From Aeromonas rivipollensis (GTDB taxonomy: Bacteria > Pseudomonadota > Gammaproteobacteria > Enterobacterales > Aeromonadaceae): 64,000 nucleotides of DNA. The stretch lies in the NCBI RefSeq assembly GCF_037811135.1, contig NZ_CP149130.1, positions 926,501 through 990,500 on the forward strand, read 5' to 3'. The position numbers and the translations under genes were made by a program. The notes beneath the pieces were generated by a model. The model saw nothing but the letters and a program-made list of their open reading frames with translations, was not told where the DNA came from and did no database searches. Shown piece by piece: positions 28,804 through 37,001 of this stretch (position 1 is its first letter; each line of letters opens with the position of its first letter).

Positions 28804-29920
28804 CGAACTGCTGGCCCCGGATCAGCCCATCACCTGGCTGCCCTGGGCGGTGCAATATTTCTTCCTCATCGGCCTCGCCTATGGGGCCCTCTGGCTCGGT
28901 GCCGCCGATCTGTGGCACAAGGCACCGGATCGGCGGCTGCAGACCCTGGCCGCCGTGCTGATGATGGGGGCCGGTCTGGTGGCGCCCATCGCCCTGACGG
29001 CGGATCTGCACCAGCCGGCCCGGGCCTGGCACTTCTACGCCCAGACCCGCTTCACCTCCGTCATGTGGTATGGCGCCTACCTGCTGCCCCTGTTCAGCCT
29101 GCTCTCCATGCTGCTGGGCTGGCTGCTGCTCAGGCCGAATCTGGCCCGGCGCGGCGAGGAGCATGACAGGGTCGCCGCCCTGGCGCGGCTGCTCTGCCTG
29201 GGACATTGGCCCGGCGACCCCTGGCTCAAACCGCTGGCTTTGATGGCGGCTTTGAGCGGGCTCAGTATCGCCCTCTACACCGGGCTCGAGACCATGGCGG
29301 TAGCGGCGCGGCCCCTCTGGCACAGCCCTTGGCTCCCCTGGCTGCTGGCGCTGAGCGCCCTGCTGGCGGCCCAGAGCGCCCTGCTGCTGCTCAACCGCAT
29401 GCTGGCGGGCTGGCAGCAACGTACGGAGGCGGGGCTGCTACGCCAGATCCGCCCGACCCTGGCGCTGCTCGCCCTCTCCCTGCTGGGCTGGGCCCTCTTT
29501 GGGGGCGACTCGGCGGCGGAGGCGAGTGCCCTCTATCGGCTGGATCCCAGCTGGCGGCTGGCGGCCCACTGGCTGCTGCTGACCCTGGGCCTGCTCGGCC
29601 TGCTGCTGTTGGCGGGGCCCAGACTCTCTGCGAGCCTGCAAACCTGGGGCCTGGGGCTGCTGGCACTGCACCTGGTGTGGGGCCTGCGCTGGCTGGTGCT
29701 CATTCAGGGGCAGCTGGTCCCGAAATACGGGGCCGGCGTCTATCTCTACCAGATAGCCTGGGGGCCGGCCGGTGTGCTCGGCATCCTCGGCACCTTCGGC
29801 CTGCTGCTGGCCCTGCTGGTGGCGCTCTCCGAGCTGGTGCGCGCCCCGGCTCTGCCATCCGTCACACACTCATCTGCCACCCAGGCAGCCACCACCCATT
29901 CCGCTCGCGAGGCACTCTGA
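28793..29920 (+). CDS. ttrC: Tetrathionate reductase membrane subunit TtrC
   Basis: NrfD-family integral membrane protein of 375 residues with about nine hydrophobic segments. It takes electrons from quinol and passes them to TtrB. It opens MTINELLAPDQPITWLPWAV, with the early helix VQYFFLIGLAYGALWLGA. It starts inside ttrB, and its stop shares one base with the ttrA start, so the three genes are translationally coupled. Confidence 0.92.
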   Translation: MTINELLAPDQPITWLPWAVQYFFLIGLAYGALWLGAADLWHKAPDRRLQTLAAVLMMGAGLVAPIALTADLHQPARAWHFYAQTRFTSVMWYGAYLLPLFSLLSMLLGWLLLRPNLARRGEEHDRVAALARLLCLGHWPGDPWLKPLALMAALSGLSIALYTGLETMAVAARPLWHSPWLPWLLALSALLAAQSALLLLNRMLAGWQQRTEAGLLRQIRPTLALLALSLLGWALFGGDSAAEASALYRLDPSWRLAAHWLLLTLGLLGLLLLAGPRLSASLQTWGLGLLALHLVWGLRWLVLIQGQLVPKYGAGVYLYQIAWGPAGVLGILGTFGLLLALLVALSELVRAPALPSVTHSSATQAATTHSAREAL

Positions 29921-32900
29921 TGGATCACAGCAAACGCAAGTTTCTCAAAGGGGCCGCCATTGCCGGGGGCACAGGGCTCTTCGTGGCCGGTTACAGCGAC
30001 ACCCTCAAGCAGGTGGCGAGCGGAGTGGCCACCGGCAGCTCGGGCAAGCCGACCCGGGATCCCATCCACGGCAACTCGCTCCCGGTGGAGTACAGGGTCG
30101 ATGGGCAGGGGGAGCTTCACCCCAACCCGGCGCAGCGCCTCGCCAACACCATGTGCCTCGGCTGCTGGACCCTGTGCGGGGTGCGGGCCCGCATCGACAA
30201 CGAGAGCGACAAGATAGTGCGTATCCTCGGCAACCCCTATCACCCCCTCTCGGCCCTGCACCACATCGATTTCAAGACGCCGGTCAAGCAGGCGCTGATC
30301 GCTACCAGCGGTTATCAGGAAGGGGGGCTGGAGGGACGCTCCACCGCCTGCGCCCGGGGCAACGCCATGCTGGAGCAGCTCGACAGCCCCCACAGGGTCA
30401 CCCGCTGCCTCAAGCGGCTGGGCCCCCGCGGCAGCGGCCGCTGGCAGAGCATCCCCTTCGAGCAGCTGATCGAGGAGGTGGTGGAGGGGGGCGATCTGTT
30501 CGGGGAGGGCCAGGTTGAAGGGCTCAGAGCCATCCGCAACCTGGCCGAGCCGCTCGATCCCGCCAACCCGGAGTACGGCCCCAAGGCCAACCAGCTGCTG
30601 GTGAGCAACGCCTCGGACGAGGGGCGCGACGCCTTCATCAAGCGCTTCACCTTCAACAGCTTCGGCACCCGCAACTTCGCCAACCACGGCGCCTACTGCG
30701 GCCTGTCGTTCCGGGTCGGGGCCGGCGCCCTGCTGGACGATCTGGAGAAGAACGCCCACCTCAAGCCCGACTGGGACGAGAGCGACTTCCTGCTGTTCAT
30801 GGGCACCTCTCCCCAGCAGTCCGGCAACCCCTTCAAACGCCAGTCCCGCCAGCTGGCGGCGGGGCGGGCACGGCAGGGCAAGCCGTTCTCCTACGTGGTG
30901 GTGGCCCCCAGCCTGCCGAACACGGTGAACCTGCCCTCCGCCCCCGCCAACCGCTGGTTGCCCATCAGGCCCGCCACCGACTCGGCGCTGGCCATGGCCA
31001 TGCTGCGCTGGATCATCGACAACGAGCGCTACGCCGAGCCCTTCCTGGCGGCCCCCAATGCCGAGGCCGCCGAGCGGGCCGGCTATCGCGGCTTTTGCAA
31101 CGCCAGCCACCTGGTGATCTGCGACGAATCCCACCCCCGCTTCGGCCAGATGTTGCGGGCAAGCGATCTCGGCTTGCCCTTTGAGGGCGAGGCCTATGGC
31201 GAGGGGGATGCCGTGCTGGTGGTCGAAGAGGGGAGTGACGAGCTGACACCGACCGGCCGCTGCGAGCGGGCCCGACTCTGGGTGGCTCGCAGCATTTCGA
31301 CCCCGGGCGGGGCGCTGGCGGTCAAGAGCAGCTTCCAGCTGCTGGCCGAGGCGAGTCGGGAGCACAGCCTCGAGCAATACAGTGCCGAGTGCGCCGTGCC
31401 GGTGGCCGACATCGAGGCCCTTGCCCGGGAGTTCACCAGCCACGGCACCCGGGCGGCGGTGATCACCCACGGCGGCACCATGAGCGCCAACGGCTTCTAC
31501 ACGGCCTGGGCCATCATGATGCTCAACGCCATGATAGGAAACCTCAATGCCAGAGGCGGCGCCGTGGCGAGCGGCGGCAAGTTCGACCCCTTCGGCGCCG
31601 GGCCGCGCTACGATCTGGCGAGCTTCCCGGGCATGGTCAAACCCGCCGGAGTCTTTCTGTCGCGATCCAAGTTCCCCTACGAGAAGACCTCGGAATATCG
31701 CCGCAAGCGCGAGGCGGGTCAGAACCCCTATCCGGCTCACGAGCCCTGGTTCCCCATCTCGGGGCCCCTGCTCGGCGAGCACCTGACCGCGGCGGTGAGC
31801 GGTTATCCCTACCGTGCCAAGGCCTGGATCAACCACATGGGCAATCCCCTCTATGGTCAGGCCGGGCTCGCCAAGGCCATAGGTCCGCAGCTCAAAGATC
31901 CGAGCGTGTTGCCGCTCTTTATCAGCATCGACAGCTTCATCAACGAATCCTCGGCGCTGTCTGACTACATAGTGCCTGACACCCTGACCTACGAGTCCTG
32001 GGGTTGGGCTACCGCCTGGCACGGCGTCATGACCAAGGTCTCCACCGGCCGCTGGCCTGTGGTGGAGCCTCGCGTCGTCAAGACCGCCGAGGGGGATCCC
32101 GTCTGCATGGAGTCCTTCTTTATCGCTGTGGCGAAACGTCTCGGCCTGCCGGGCTTTGGCGAGGGGGCGGTCAAGGGGGGGGACGGCAGCCTGCATGCCC
32201 TCAATCGGGCGGCAGATTTCTCCCTCTACGGGGCGGCCAACGTCGCCTATCTCGGTGAGCCGGTGCCCGCCATAGAGCCGGAGGATCTCGCCTGGTCCGG
32301 GGTGGAGCGCATCATGCCGGTGCTCAACGCCACCCTGAGCGCCGAAGAGGCGAGTCGCGCCGCCTACCTCTTCGCCAGGGGCGGGCGCTTCGAGCCGGTG
32401 GCCAAGGGGCGCGATGAGGCGGGGCAGCCGAGCAAGCGCTGGCCCAAGCCGCTGATGCTGTGGAACCCGGCGGTGGGCAGCCGCCGTCACAGCCAGAGCG
32501 GCCAATACTTAAGCGGTACCCCGCGCTTCTTCCGGCCCCAGCTGGCAGATGGCATGCCGCTCAGCGAGGCGTTCAAACCGACCCAGTGGCCCTTGCTGCT
32601 CACCAGCTACAAGTCCCACACCATGAGCTCCATGAGCATAAGCTCGGATCGCCTGCGTCAGGTGCACCCCAGCAACGGGGTGCGACTCAACGCCCAGACG
32701 GCGGCGCGCTTAGGGATTGAAAGCGGGGACAGGGTGCGGGTCAGCACCCCGGATGGCAGCGTGATCGGACTGGCCGAGTGCGTGGCCGGGGTTCAGGAAG
32801 ATGCCATCGCCATCGAGCACGGCTTCGGTCACAAGGAGCTGGGGGCGCGGGCACACTGGGTAGACGGCAAGGAGGTGGCGGCCAGTGCCCTGCGCGGAGC

Positions 32901-33027
32901 AGGGGTGAACCTCAACGATCTGGCGGTGCTGGATCCCAGTCGCCACGGCCGCTATCCCCTGGTGGACTGGGCCATCGGCTCCTCGGCGCGCCAGGGGCTG
33001 CCGGCCCGGGTGGAGAAGCTGGTCTAG
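29920..33027 (+). CDS. ttrA: Tetrathionate reductase catalytic subunit TtrA
   Basis: Molybdopterin oxidoreductase that reduces tetrathionate to thiosulfate in the periplasm. The Tat signal SKRKFLKGAAIAGG matches S-R-R-x-F-L-K except for Lys in place of the first Arg. A CLGCWTLCGV cluster suits an N-terminal [4Fe-4S] centre. The cofactor-binding region includes NHGAYCGLSFR, with a cysteine as candidate molybdenum ligand, and ITHGGTMSANGFYTAWAIMM. The C-terminal dinucleotide-binding domain has SDRLRQVHPSNGVRLN. The length of 1035 residues suits TtrA. An open frame continues upstream to 29206 inside ttrC but is a shadow. Confidence 0.94.
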   Translation: MDHSKRKFLKGAAIAGGTGLFVAGYSDTLKQVASGVATGSSGKPTRDPIHGNSLPVEYRVDGQGELHPNPAQRLANTMCLGCWTLCGVRARIDNESDKIVRILGNPYHPLSALHHIDFKTPVKQALIATSGYQEGGLEGRSTACARGNAMLEQLDSPHRVTRCLKRLGPRGSGRWQSIPFEQLIEEVVEGGDLFGEGQVEGLRAIRNLAEPLDPANPEYGPKANQLLVSNASDEGRDAFIKRFTFNSFGTRNFANHGAYCGLSFRVGAGALLDDLEKNAHLKPDWDESDFLLFMGTSPQQSGNPFKRQSRQLAAGRARQGKPFSYVVVAPSLPNTVNLPSAPANRWLPIRPATDSALAMAMLRWIIDNERYAEPFLAAPNAEAAERAGYRGFCNASHLVICDESHPRFGQMLRASDLGLPFEGEAYGEGDAVLVVEEGSDELTPTGRCERARLWVARSISTPGGALAVKSSFQLLAEASREHSLEQYSAECAVPVADIEALAREFTSHGTRAAVITHGGTMSANGFYTAWAIMMLNAMIGNLNARGGAVASGGKFDPFGAGPRYDLASFPGMVKPAGVFLSRSKFPYEKTSEYRRKREAGQNPYPAHEPWFPISGPLLGEHLTAAVSGYPYRAKAWINHMGNPLYGQAGLAKAIGPQLKDPSVLPLFISIDSFINESSALSDYIVPDTLTYESWGWATAWHGVMTKVSTGRWPVVEPRVVKTAEGDPVCMESFFIAVAKRLGLPGFGEGAVKGGDGSLHALNRAADFSLYGAANVAYLGEPVPAIEPEDLAWSGVERIMPVLNATLSAEEASRAAYLFARGGRFEPVAKGRDEAGQPSKRWPKPLMLWNPAVGSRRHSQSGQYLSGTPRFFRPQLADGMPLSEAFKPTQWPLLLTSYKSHTMSSMSISSDRLRQVHPSNGVRLNAQTAARLGIESGDRVRVSTPDGSVIGLAECVAGVQEDAIAIEHGFGHKELGARAHWVDGKEVAASALRGAGVNLNDLAVLDPSRHGRYPLVDWAIGSSARQGLPARVEKLV

Positions 33028-33040
33028 CGCCAGCTGCAAA

Positions 33041-33069
33041 AAAAGCGGGGCCATGATGGCCCCGCTTTT
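33041..33069. terminator. Bidirectional terminator after ttrA
   Basis: AAAAGCGGGGCC pairs with GGCCCCGCTTTT around ATGAT. It serves ttrA and probably the convergent EEP-family gene. Confidence 0.9.
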
Positions 33070-33088
33070 CATCGAGTGATCCTGAACA

Positions 33089-34462
33089 TCAGTTGTCCAG
33101 TTCGACGTCCACCCACACCAGGCGGTGATCCGAGCTCACCCCCTTGGCGATGCCGAGCTGTGGGTCATACACCAGGTGGTAGCCGGGTTCGAAGCTGGCG
33201 GGCCAGAACACCCCCGAGGCCACCGCATTGAGGTTGGCGGAGGGGATCAGGTGATCGAGTTGCAGGCCGCTGCTGCTGGTGATGCGCTCCGGGGTCGGCC
33301 TGTTGTTGTTGCGCTTGCACTGATCCGGCTGGCTGGCGAGGCACTCGGGGCCCCCCTGGCTCACCGGGATCAGGGCGCCATTGGTGACCGCCTGATTGAC
33401 CAGCACATGGTTGTGCAGATCCTGAATGGCACTGAGATCCCCGTCACCCGCTTGCGGGTCTGCGTTGAGATCCCCGGCGATGATGAAGCGGGCACCCGCC
33501 GGCAGACCGCCGGCCTTGCCCGTGTCGTCCACCATGTAGCTCGCCGCTTCCACATAGTCCTGCCAGAAGGCGACCTCGGCCCTGTTGTGCTTGACGTTGT
33601 GGCGCGCCGCATTGCCGAAGATGGGGGGCGTGGGGTGGGAGACGAGGAAGTGGATCACCTCCTCCCCCTTGGCGGTCTTGACCCGCACCGGCACGTCCGC
33701 GTGGTTCTTGGAGGAGAGCGGGAACTGTTCCCAGGCGGCGGCGTCATACCAGGGCTCGCCGCACTGGCGGCCGGCCGGGATCGGCGCCCTGGGGTTGTTG
33801 CAGTCGTCGATGACGGGGTTGGTCTCGCCCGGCATGTCCTTCCACTTGAAGTGCTGGAAGGTGCGGATCCCCTTGGTGTCGATGGGATATTGCGACATCA
33901 CCGCGAAGGCGTACTGGCCGTGGTAGTTGCCAAAGCCCCAGGCGTCGTCCGGCCCGCTGTTGCGCTTTCCGTCCAGGTTGAGGTCATGACCGCTCATCAG
34001 GCCGGTATTGGTGGCGAAATTCTGCATCACAGGGTAGCTGATGGCCTGCACTTCGCCGTGCTGGGCGTGGGCCAGGTAGTTGTCGTTGAACGCCTTGAGA
34101 TCCGTTGTGCTCTCCCCCTTGCCGTCGTTGTCGAACTCGTTCAGCAGGAAGACGTCCGGGCGGGTGCGCTGCACTATCTCGGCGATATTGCGGATCTGCT
34201 GCACGTTTTTGGCCTGGGTGACCTCGGCCTTGCCGAGGCTGCTGTCGCCCTCCTGGTAGCGGGCCAGCAGGGCATCCTGGGCGGCTCGGTCCAGCGCCAG
34301 TTCGCCGGAGAGCATGCCGGGGGCGGTGCGATCGAAGGAGAGGTTGAAAGTCGCGAAGCGAACCATGGGATCTGGGGCCTTGGAGTCATTGTTGCTGTGA
34401 CAGCCTGCCATCAATCCGAGGGAAATGGCAGCGGCGAGCAGGGTCTTGTGGCTATTTTTCAT
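33089..34462 (-). CDS. Endonuclease/exonuclease/phosphatase-family lipoprotein
   Basis: 457 residues with lipoprotein signal MKNSHKTLLAAAISLGLMAG and lipobox MAGC. The EEP fold is shown by VRFATFNLSFD, DVFLLNEFDNDGKG, FIIAGDLNADPQAG and the final GVSSDHRLVWVDVE, which supply metal ligands and the catalytic His/Asp. Relatives are envelope or secreted phosphatases or nucleases. The substrate is unknown; with the 5'-nucleotidase lipoprotein elsewhere in the window, a role in phosphate scavenging is possible but unproven. Confidence 0.87.
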   Translation of the reverse strand: MKNSHKTLLAAAISLGLMAGCHSNNDSKAPDPMVRFATFNLSFDRTAPGMLSGELALDRAAQDALLARYQEGDSSLGKAEVTQAKNVQQIRNIAEIVQRTRPDVFLLNEFDNDGKGESTTDLKAFNDNYLAHAQHGEVQAISYPVMQNFATNTGLMSGHDLNLDGKRNSGPDDAWGFGNYHGQYAFAVMSQYPIDTKGIRTFQHFKWKDMPGETNPVIDDCNNPRAPIPAGRQCGEPWYDAAAWEQFPLSSKNHADVPVRVKTAKGEEVIHFLVSHPTPPIFGNAARHNVKHNRAEVAFWQDYVEAASYMVDDTGKAGGLPAGARFIIAGDLNADPQAGDGDLSAIQDLHNHVLVNQAVTNGALIPVSQGGPECLASQPDQCKRNNNRPTPERITSSSGLQLDHLIPSANLNAVASGVFWPASFEPGYHLVYDPQLGIAKGVSSDHRLVWVDVELDN

Positions 34463-34715
34463 TGTAATATTCCGTAGCATCAACAGGTTATGCCAGGGCA
34501 TCGAAGAGGCCCAGGCGGGCCCATTATAGAGAGGCAGGTCTGAAACGGGCTCTGAATGAGCCAAAGTGTGAGTCCATTCACAGCCTGAAGAAGAGGAAGG
34601 CGGCGGGATGAGCTAGCAACCTTGCCCTGACAGCTGGATGCTGGCCCGGGCCTGTGTCGTTCTGGGCAAGTGCGAGGGCAAGAGGAGCACCGGTTGACCC
34701 TCTGGTCCCGGGCGC

Positions 34716-35453
34716 CTAGGACCAGCGGGAGAGGGGGGAGGGCATGGCGTAGGCATAGCCCTGCTGATAGTCGCAGCCGAGGCGGTTCGCTATCTCGATA
34801 TGGGTCTGGGTCTCCACCCCTTCGCACACCACGGCCATGCCGAGTCGCTGCAGGTAGGTCACCAGACCCACCAGCATCTTGAAGGCGTGAGAGGTGCGCG
34901 CCGCCTGCAGCAGCAGGGAGCGGTCCAGCTTGACTACCTCGTAGGGCAGGGCCATCAGGCGCTGAAAGTTGCACTCCCGGGAGCCGAAGTCATCGCAGGC
35001 GATGTGGGCGCCATGGGCGCGCAGCACCTCAATCAGCGCCCTGTACCGGCTCCCCAGCCGGGCGTATTCCAGCACCTCGAACCAGATGTCGATCCCCACC
35101 TTGCGTGCCTGCACCAGCACCAGCAGCAACAGGTTCTGATAGGTCGGGCTGGAGAGCGCCGGGTTGAGGTTGATGGAGAGCGTATAGGGCCCCCCCTTCG
35201 CCAGGACAGGCAGATCCCTCATGATGGCCCTGAGCATGACGATATCCAGATGCAGGGATTCGTCCTGGCTGAGGGAGGCAAAATCGATGCCTTTGTAACA
35301 CTGGGCCACCGGATCCCAGCGCCTGGCCAGCGCCTCATAGCCCTTGACCTGACGGTCCCGACCTATGATCGGCTGGTAAAAGGGAACTGCGACATCTGCC
35401 ATGGCCATCGTTGCCATGGCACTCATCGGATACTCTTCTTTGAACGCAAACAT
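34716..35453 (-). CDS. EAL-domain c-di-GMP phosphodiesterase
   Basis: 245-residue stand-alone EAL domain with no sensor or membrane part. Residues expected in active enzymes are visible: YEALARR (EAL motif), LSINLNPAL, WFEVLEYARL, IACDDFGSRECNF, VVKLDRSLL, VVCEGVET and CDYQQGYAYA. It is therefore probably a working c-di-GMP hydrolase. It is divergent from the fimbrial operon, with 228 AT-rich bases between starts, so local control of fimbriae is likely. Start at 35453; MSAMAT at 35426 is an alternative. Confidence 0.88.
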   Translation of the reverse strand: MFAFKEEYPMSAMATMAMADVAVPFYQPIIGRDRQVKGYEALARRWDPVAQCYKGIDFASLSQDESLHLDIVMLRAIMRDLPVLAKGGPYTLSINLNPALSSPTYQNLLLLVLVQARKVGIDIWFEVLEYARLGSRYRALIEVLRAHGAHIACDDFGSRECNFQRLMALPYEVVKLDRSLLLQAARTSHAFKMLVGLVTYLQRLGMAVVCEGVETQTHIEIANRLGCDYQQGYAYAMPSPLSRWS

Positions 35454-35534
35454 GGCTCTCACCTGATGGAGATGGATGGCTGCGCATAATACAGGGCGCA
35501 GCCACCCGGCAGCTGTAGGAATTATCTGATAATG

Positions 35535-35591
35535 AGCCTGCCGCCTGAAATTCAATATAGGATTATTCCGATTAACATCTCCCGGCAGGCT
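35535..35591. promoter_or_regulatory. Inverted repeat in the EAL/fimbrial divergent promoter region
   Basis: AGCCTGCCG (35535-35543) and CGGCAGGCT (35583-35591) form a perfect 9-bp inverted repeat 39 bp apart within AT-rich DNA. It stands out by its GC content. It could be a looped operator for the nearby RcsB-like regulator or another factor. Confidence 0.45.
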
Positions 35592-35681
35592 GCATAAACT
35601 GGCCCCAGTGATATTCGAGTGGCTCGTTAATAGCTTGTTCAAGAAAAAATAGTGCCGCAATAAAACCAGTCTGGAATAAAG

Positions 35682-36401
35682 ATGAGAAATATATTTTTTA
35701 TTGTGTTGCTGATGCTCAGCGGCAACGTATTGGCATCGGCCGAAATCAGCATAGGTACCCTTTTTGATTATATGGCCGGTCAGCAGGGAACCTATTTGAA
35801 GCGGATCCGAAATCAGGGCGATACCACCGCCTTCGTCAAGGTGGCCATTCACGAAATAACCTACGACGGCGCCGGCCAGCCCCGTGAGTCAGCGGAGCTG
35901 ACCGAAGGCAACCGGGCCCTGATCGCCAGCCCGTCGCGCCTGATCATCCCGGCCAAAGGGGTACAGGCTACCCGCTTGCTCTATATGGGGGTGCGAGACA
36001 AGGAACGCTATTTCAGGGTTCGCTTTATTCCCGTGCTGCCCAGGAAAGAGGATGGATTCGATATGGATGACCAGAGTATTGATGGCCAGCAGCAAGTCTC
36101 TGCCGGCGTAAATATATTGACCGGATTCGGCGCCATTATTTTTGTCATGCCTAAAGAGACCCGCTTTGATACGAAATTGATAGAGACCGACACCATGACC
36201 ACTGTCGTGAATAACGGCAATGCCACCATAGTGCTGGACTTTTTCGAGGAGTGTGATGGACGTGCAAAAAACTGTTCAACACCAGGAAAAATTCATCTGT
36301 TGCCGAACATGAAGAAGCAACTTGTGAAGCAGAAAGATCACCTCTATCGCTTTGTGCTGATTGAGGGTGACCAGAGTAGAAACATGGTGATTGGACACTG
36401 A
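35682..36401 (+). CDS. Alpha-fimbrial periplasmic chaperone (CfaA/CooB type)
   Basis: 239-residue periplasmic chaperone that folds fimbrial subunits. A signal peptide (MRNIFFIVLLMLSGNVLASA) is followed by an immunoglobulin-like chaperone fold (GTYLKRIRNQGDTTAFVKVA, SPSRLIIPAKGVQATRLLYM, RYFRVRFIPVLP). Length and gene position fit the CS1/CFA-I chaperones rather than the FimC type. It is the first gene of a four-gene operon. Codon use is more AT-rich than in nearby housekeeping genes. Confidence 0.88.
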   Translation: MRNIFFIVLLMLSGNVLASAEISIGTLFDYMAGQQGTYLKRIRNQGDTTAFVKVAIHEITYDGAGQPRESAELTEGNRALIASPSRLIIPAKGVQATRLLYMGVRDKERYFRVRFIPVLPRKEDGFDMDDQSIDGQQQVSAGVNILTGFGAIIFVMPKETRFDTKLIETDTMTTVVNNGNATIVLDFFEECDGRAKNCSTPGKIHLLPNMKKQLVKQKDHLYRFVLIEGDQSRNMVIGH

Positions 36402-36431
36402 TGTTTCTTGTTTATGACCGAGGAGAGAGTA

Positions 36432-36920
36432 ATGAAAGTATGGATTGTTGCGCCCCTGGCGATGCTGGTATCGGCCCATCTGATGGCGGCAGAACGCATT
36501 GAACATCAGGTCACAGTGACCGCCCAGATCCCGAGCGAGGCCTTCTATGTGCAGCCGACCGGTGGTGACAACTGGATGAGCACGCCGCAGAAGCTGGCCT
36601 ACAACCCCTACACCAAGAAGCTGGACACGCTGAGCAAGCAGCTGGATGCCAAGAGCACCATAGGCGCCATCACCGGCTACCTGACCAACCCGGCCGTGAT
36701 GGCCAGCGGCAACGACAACATTCCCCTGACCGTCAAGGTGGGTGGTGTCGCCCTGTCGACCACCTCCGTCGAGGTGATGAAGGCAGAGGATGCCAAGACA
36801 GGCAAGTTGCTGGGACTGGAAGTGATCCCCGCCGACGCCCCTGTGGCCGGCTATCAGCCCGGCAACTATCAGGGCGTGGTGAACATGATGTTTGAATCGG
36901 AAGCGCCCAAAAAGCCCTAA
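36432..36920 (+). CDS. CS1-type (alpha) fimbrial major subunit
   Basis: 162-residue secreted pilin. The signal peptide (MKVWIVAPLAMLVSAHLMAA) is followed by mature sequence ERIEHQVTVTAQIPSEAFYV, close to the start of CFA/I-type pilins. There are no cysteines in the mature part, as usual for this class. GGAGAG precedes the ATG. A terminator-like hairpin between this gene and the usher would make the pilin transcript more abundant than the assembly genes. Confidence 0.88.
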   Translation: MKVWIVAPLAMLVSAHLMAAERIEHQVTVTAQIPSEAFYVQPTGGDNWMSTPQKLAYNPYTKKLDTLSKQLDAKSTIGAITGYLTNPAVMASGNDNIPLTVKVGGVALSTTSVEVMKAEDAKTGKLLGLEVIPADAPVAGYQPGNYQGVVNMMFESEAPKKP

Positions 36921-36942
36921 GCAAATGACGGCGATTAAGTTC

Positions 36943-36970
36943 GGCTCCCTGTATCGGGGGAGCCTTTTTT
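36943..36970 (+). terminator. Terminator or attenuator inside the fimbrial operon
   Basis: GGCTCCC pairs with GGGAGCC and is followed by six T. It lies between the major pilin stop and the usher start. Confidence 0.82.
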
Positions 36971-37001
36971 GTTTGCGCTGATGCCAAGAGTGAGATGACC
37001 C

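Noticed and set aside
29746..32505. A 919-codon antisense frame opposite ttrA
   Set aside because: It is rich in His, Gly, Ala and Gln, as expected for the complement of GC-rich coding DNA, and has no domain. Similar long antisense frames occur opposite the usher, kinase, putA and alr.
29206..33027. A single 1273-codon frame covering half of ttrC and all of ttrA
   Set aside because: The first 238 codons are a shadow of ttrC with unnatural composition. The true ttrA start is at 29920, with a Tat signal and a one-base overlap with the ttrC stop.
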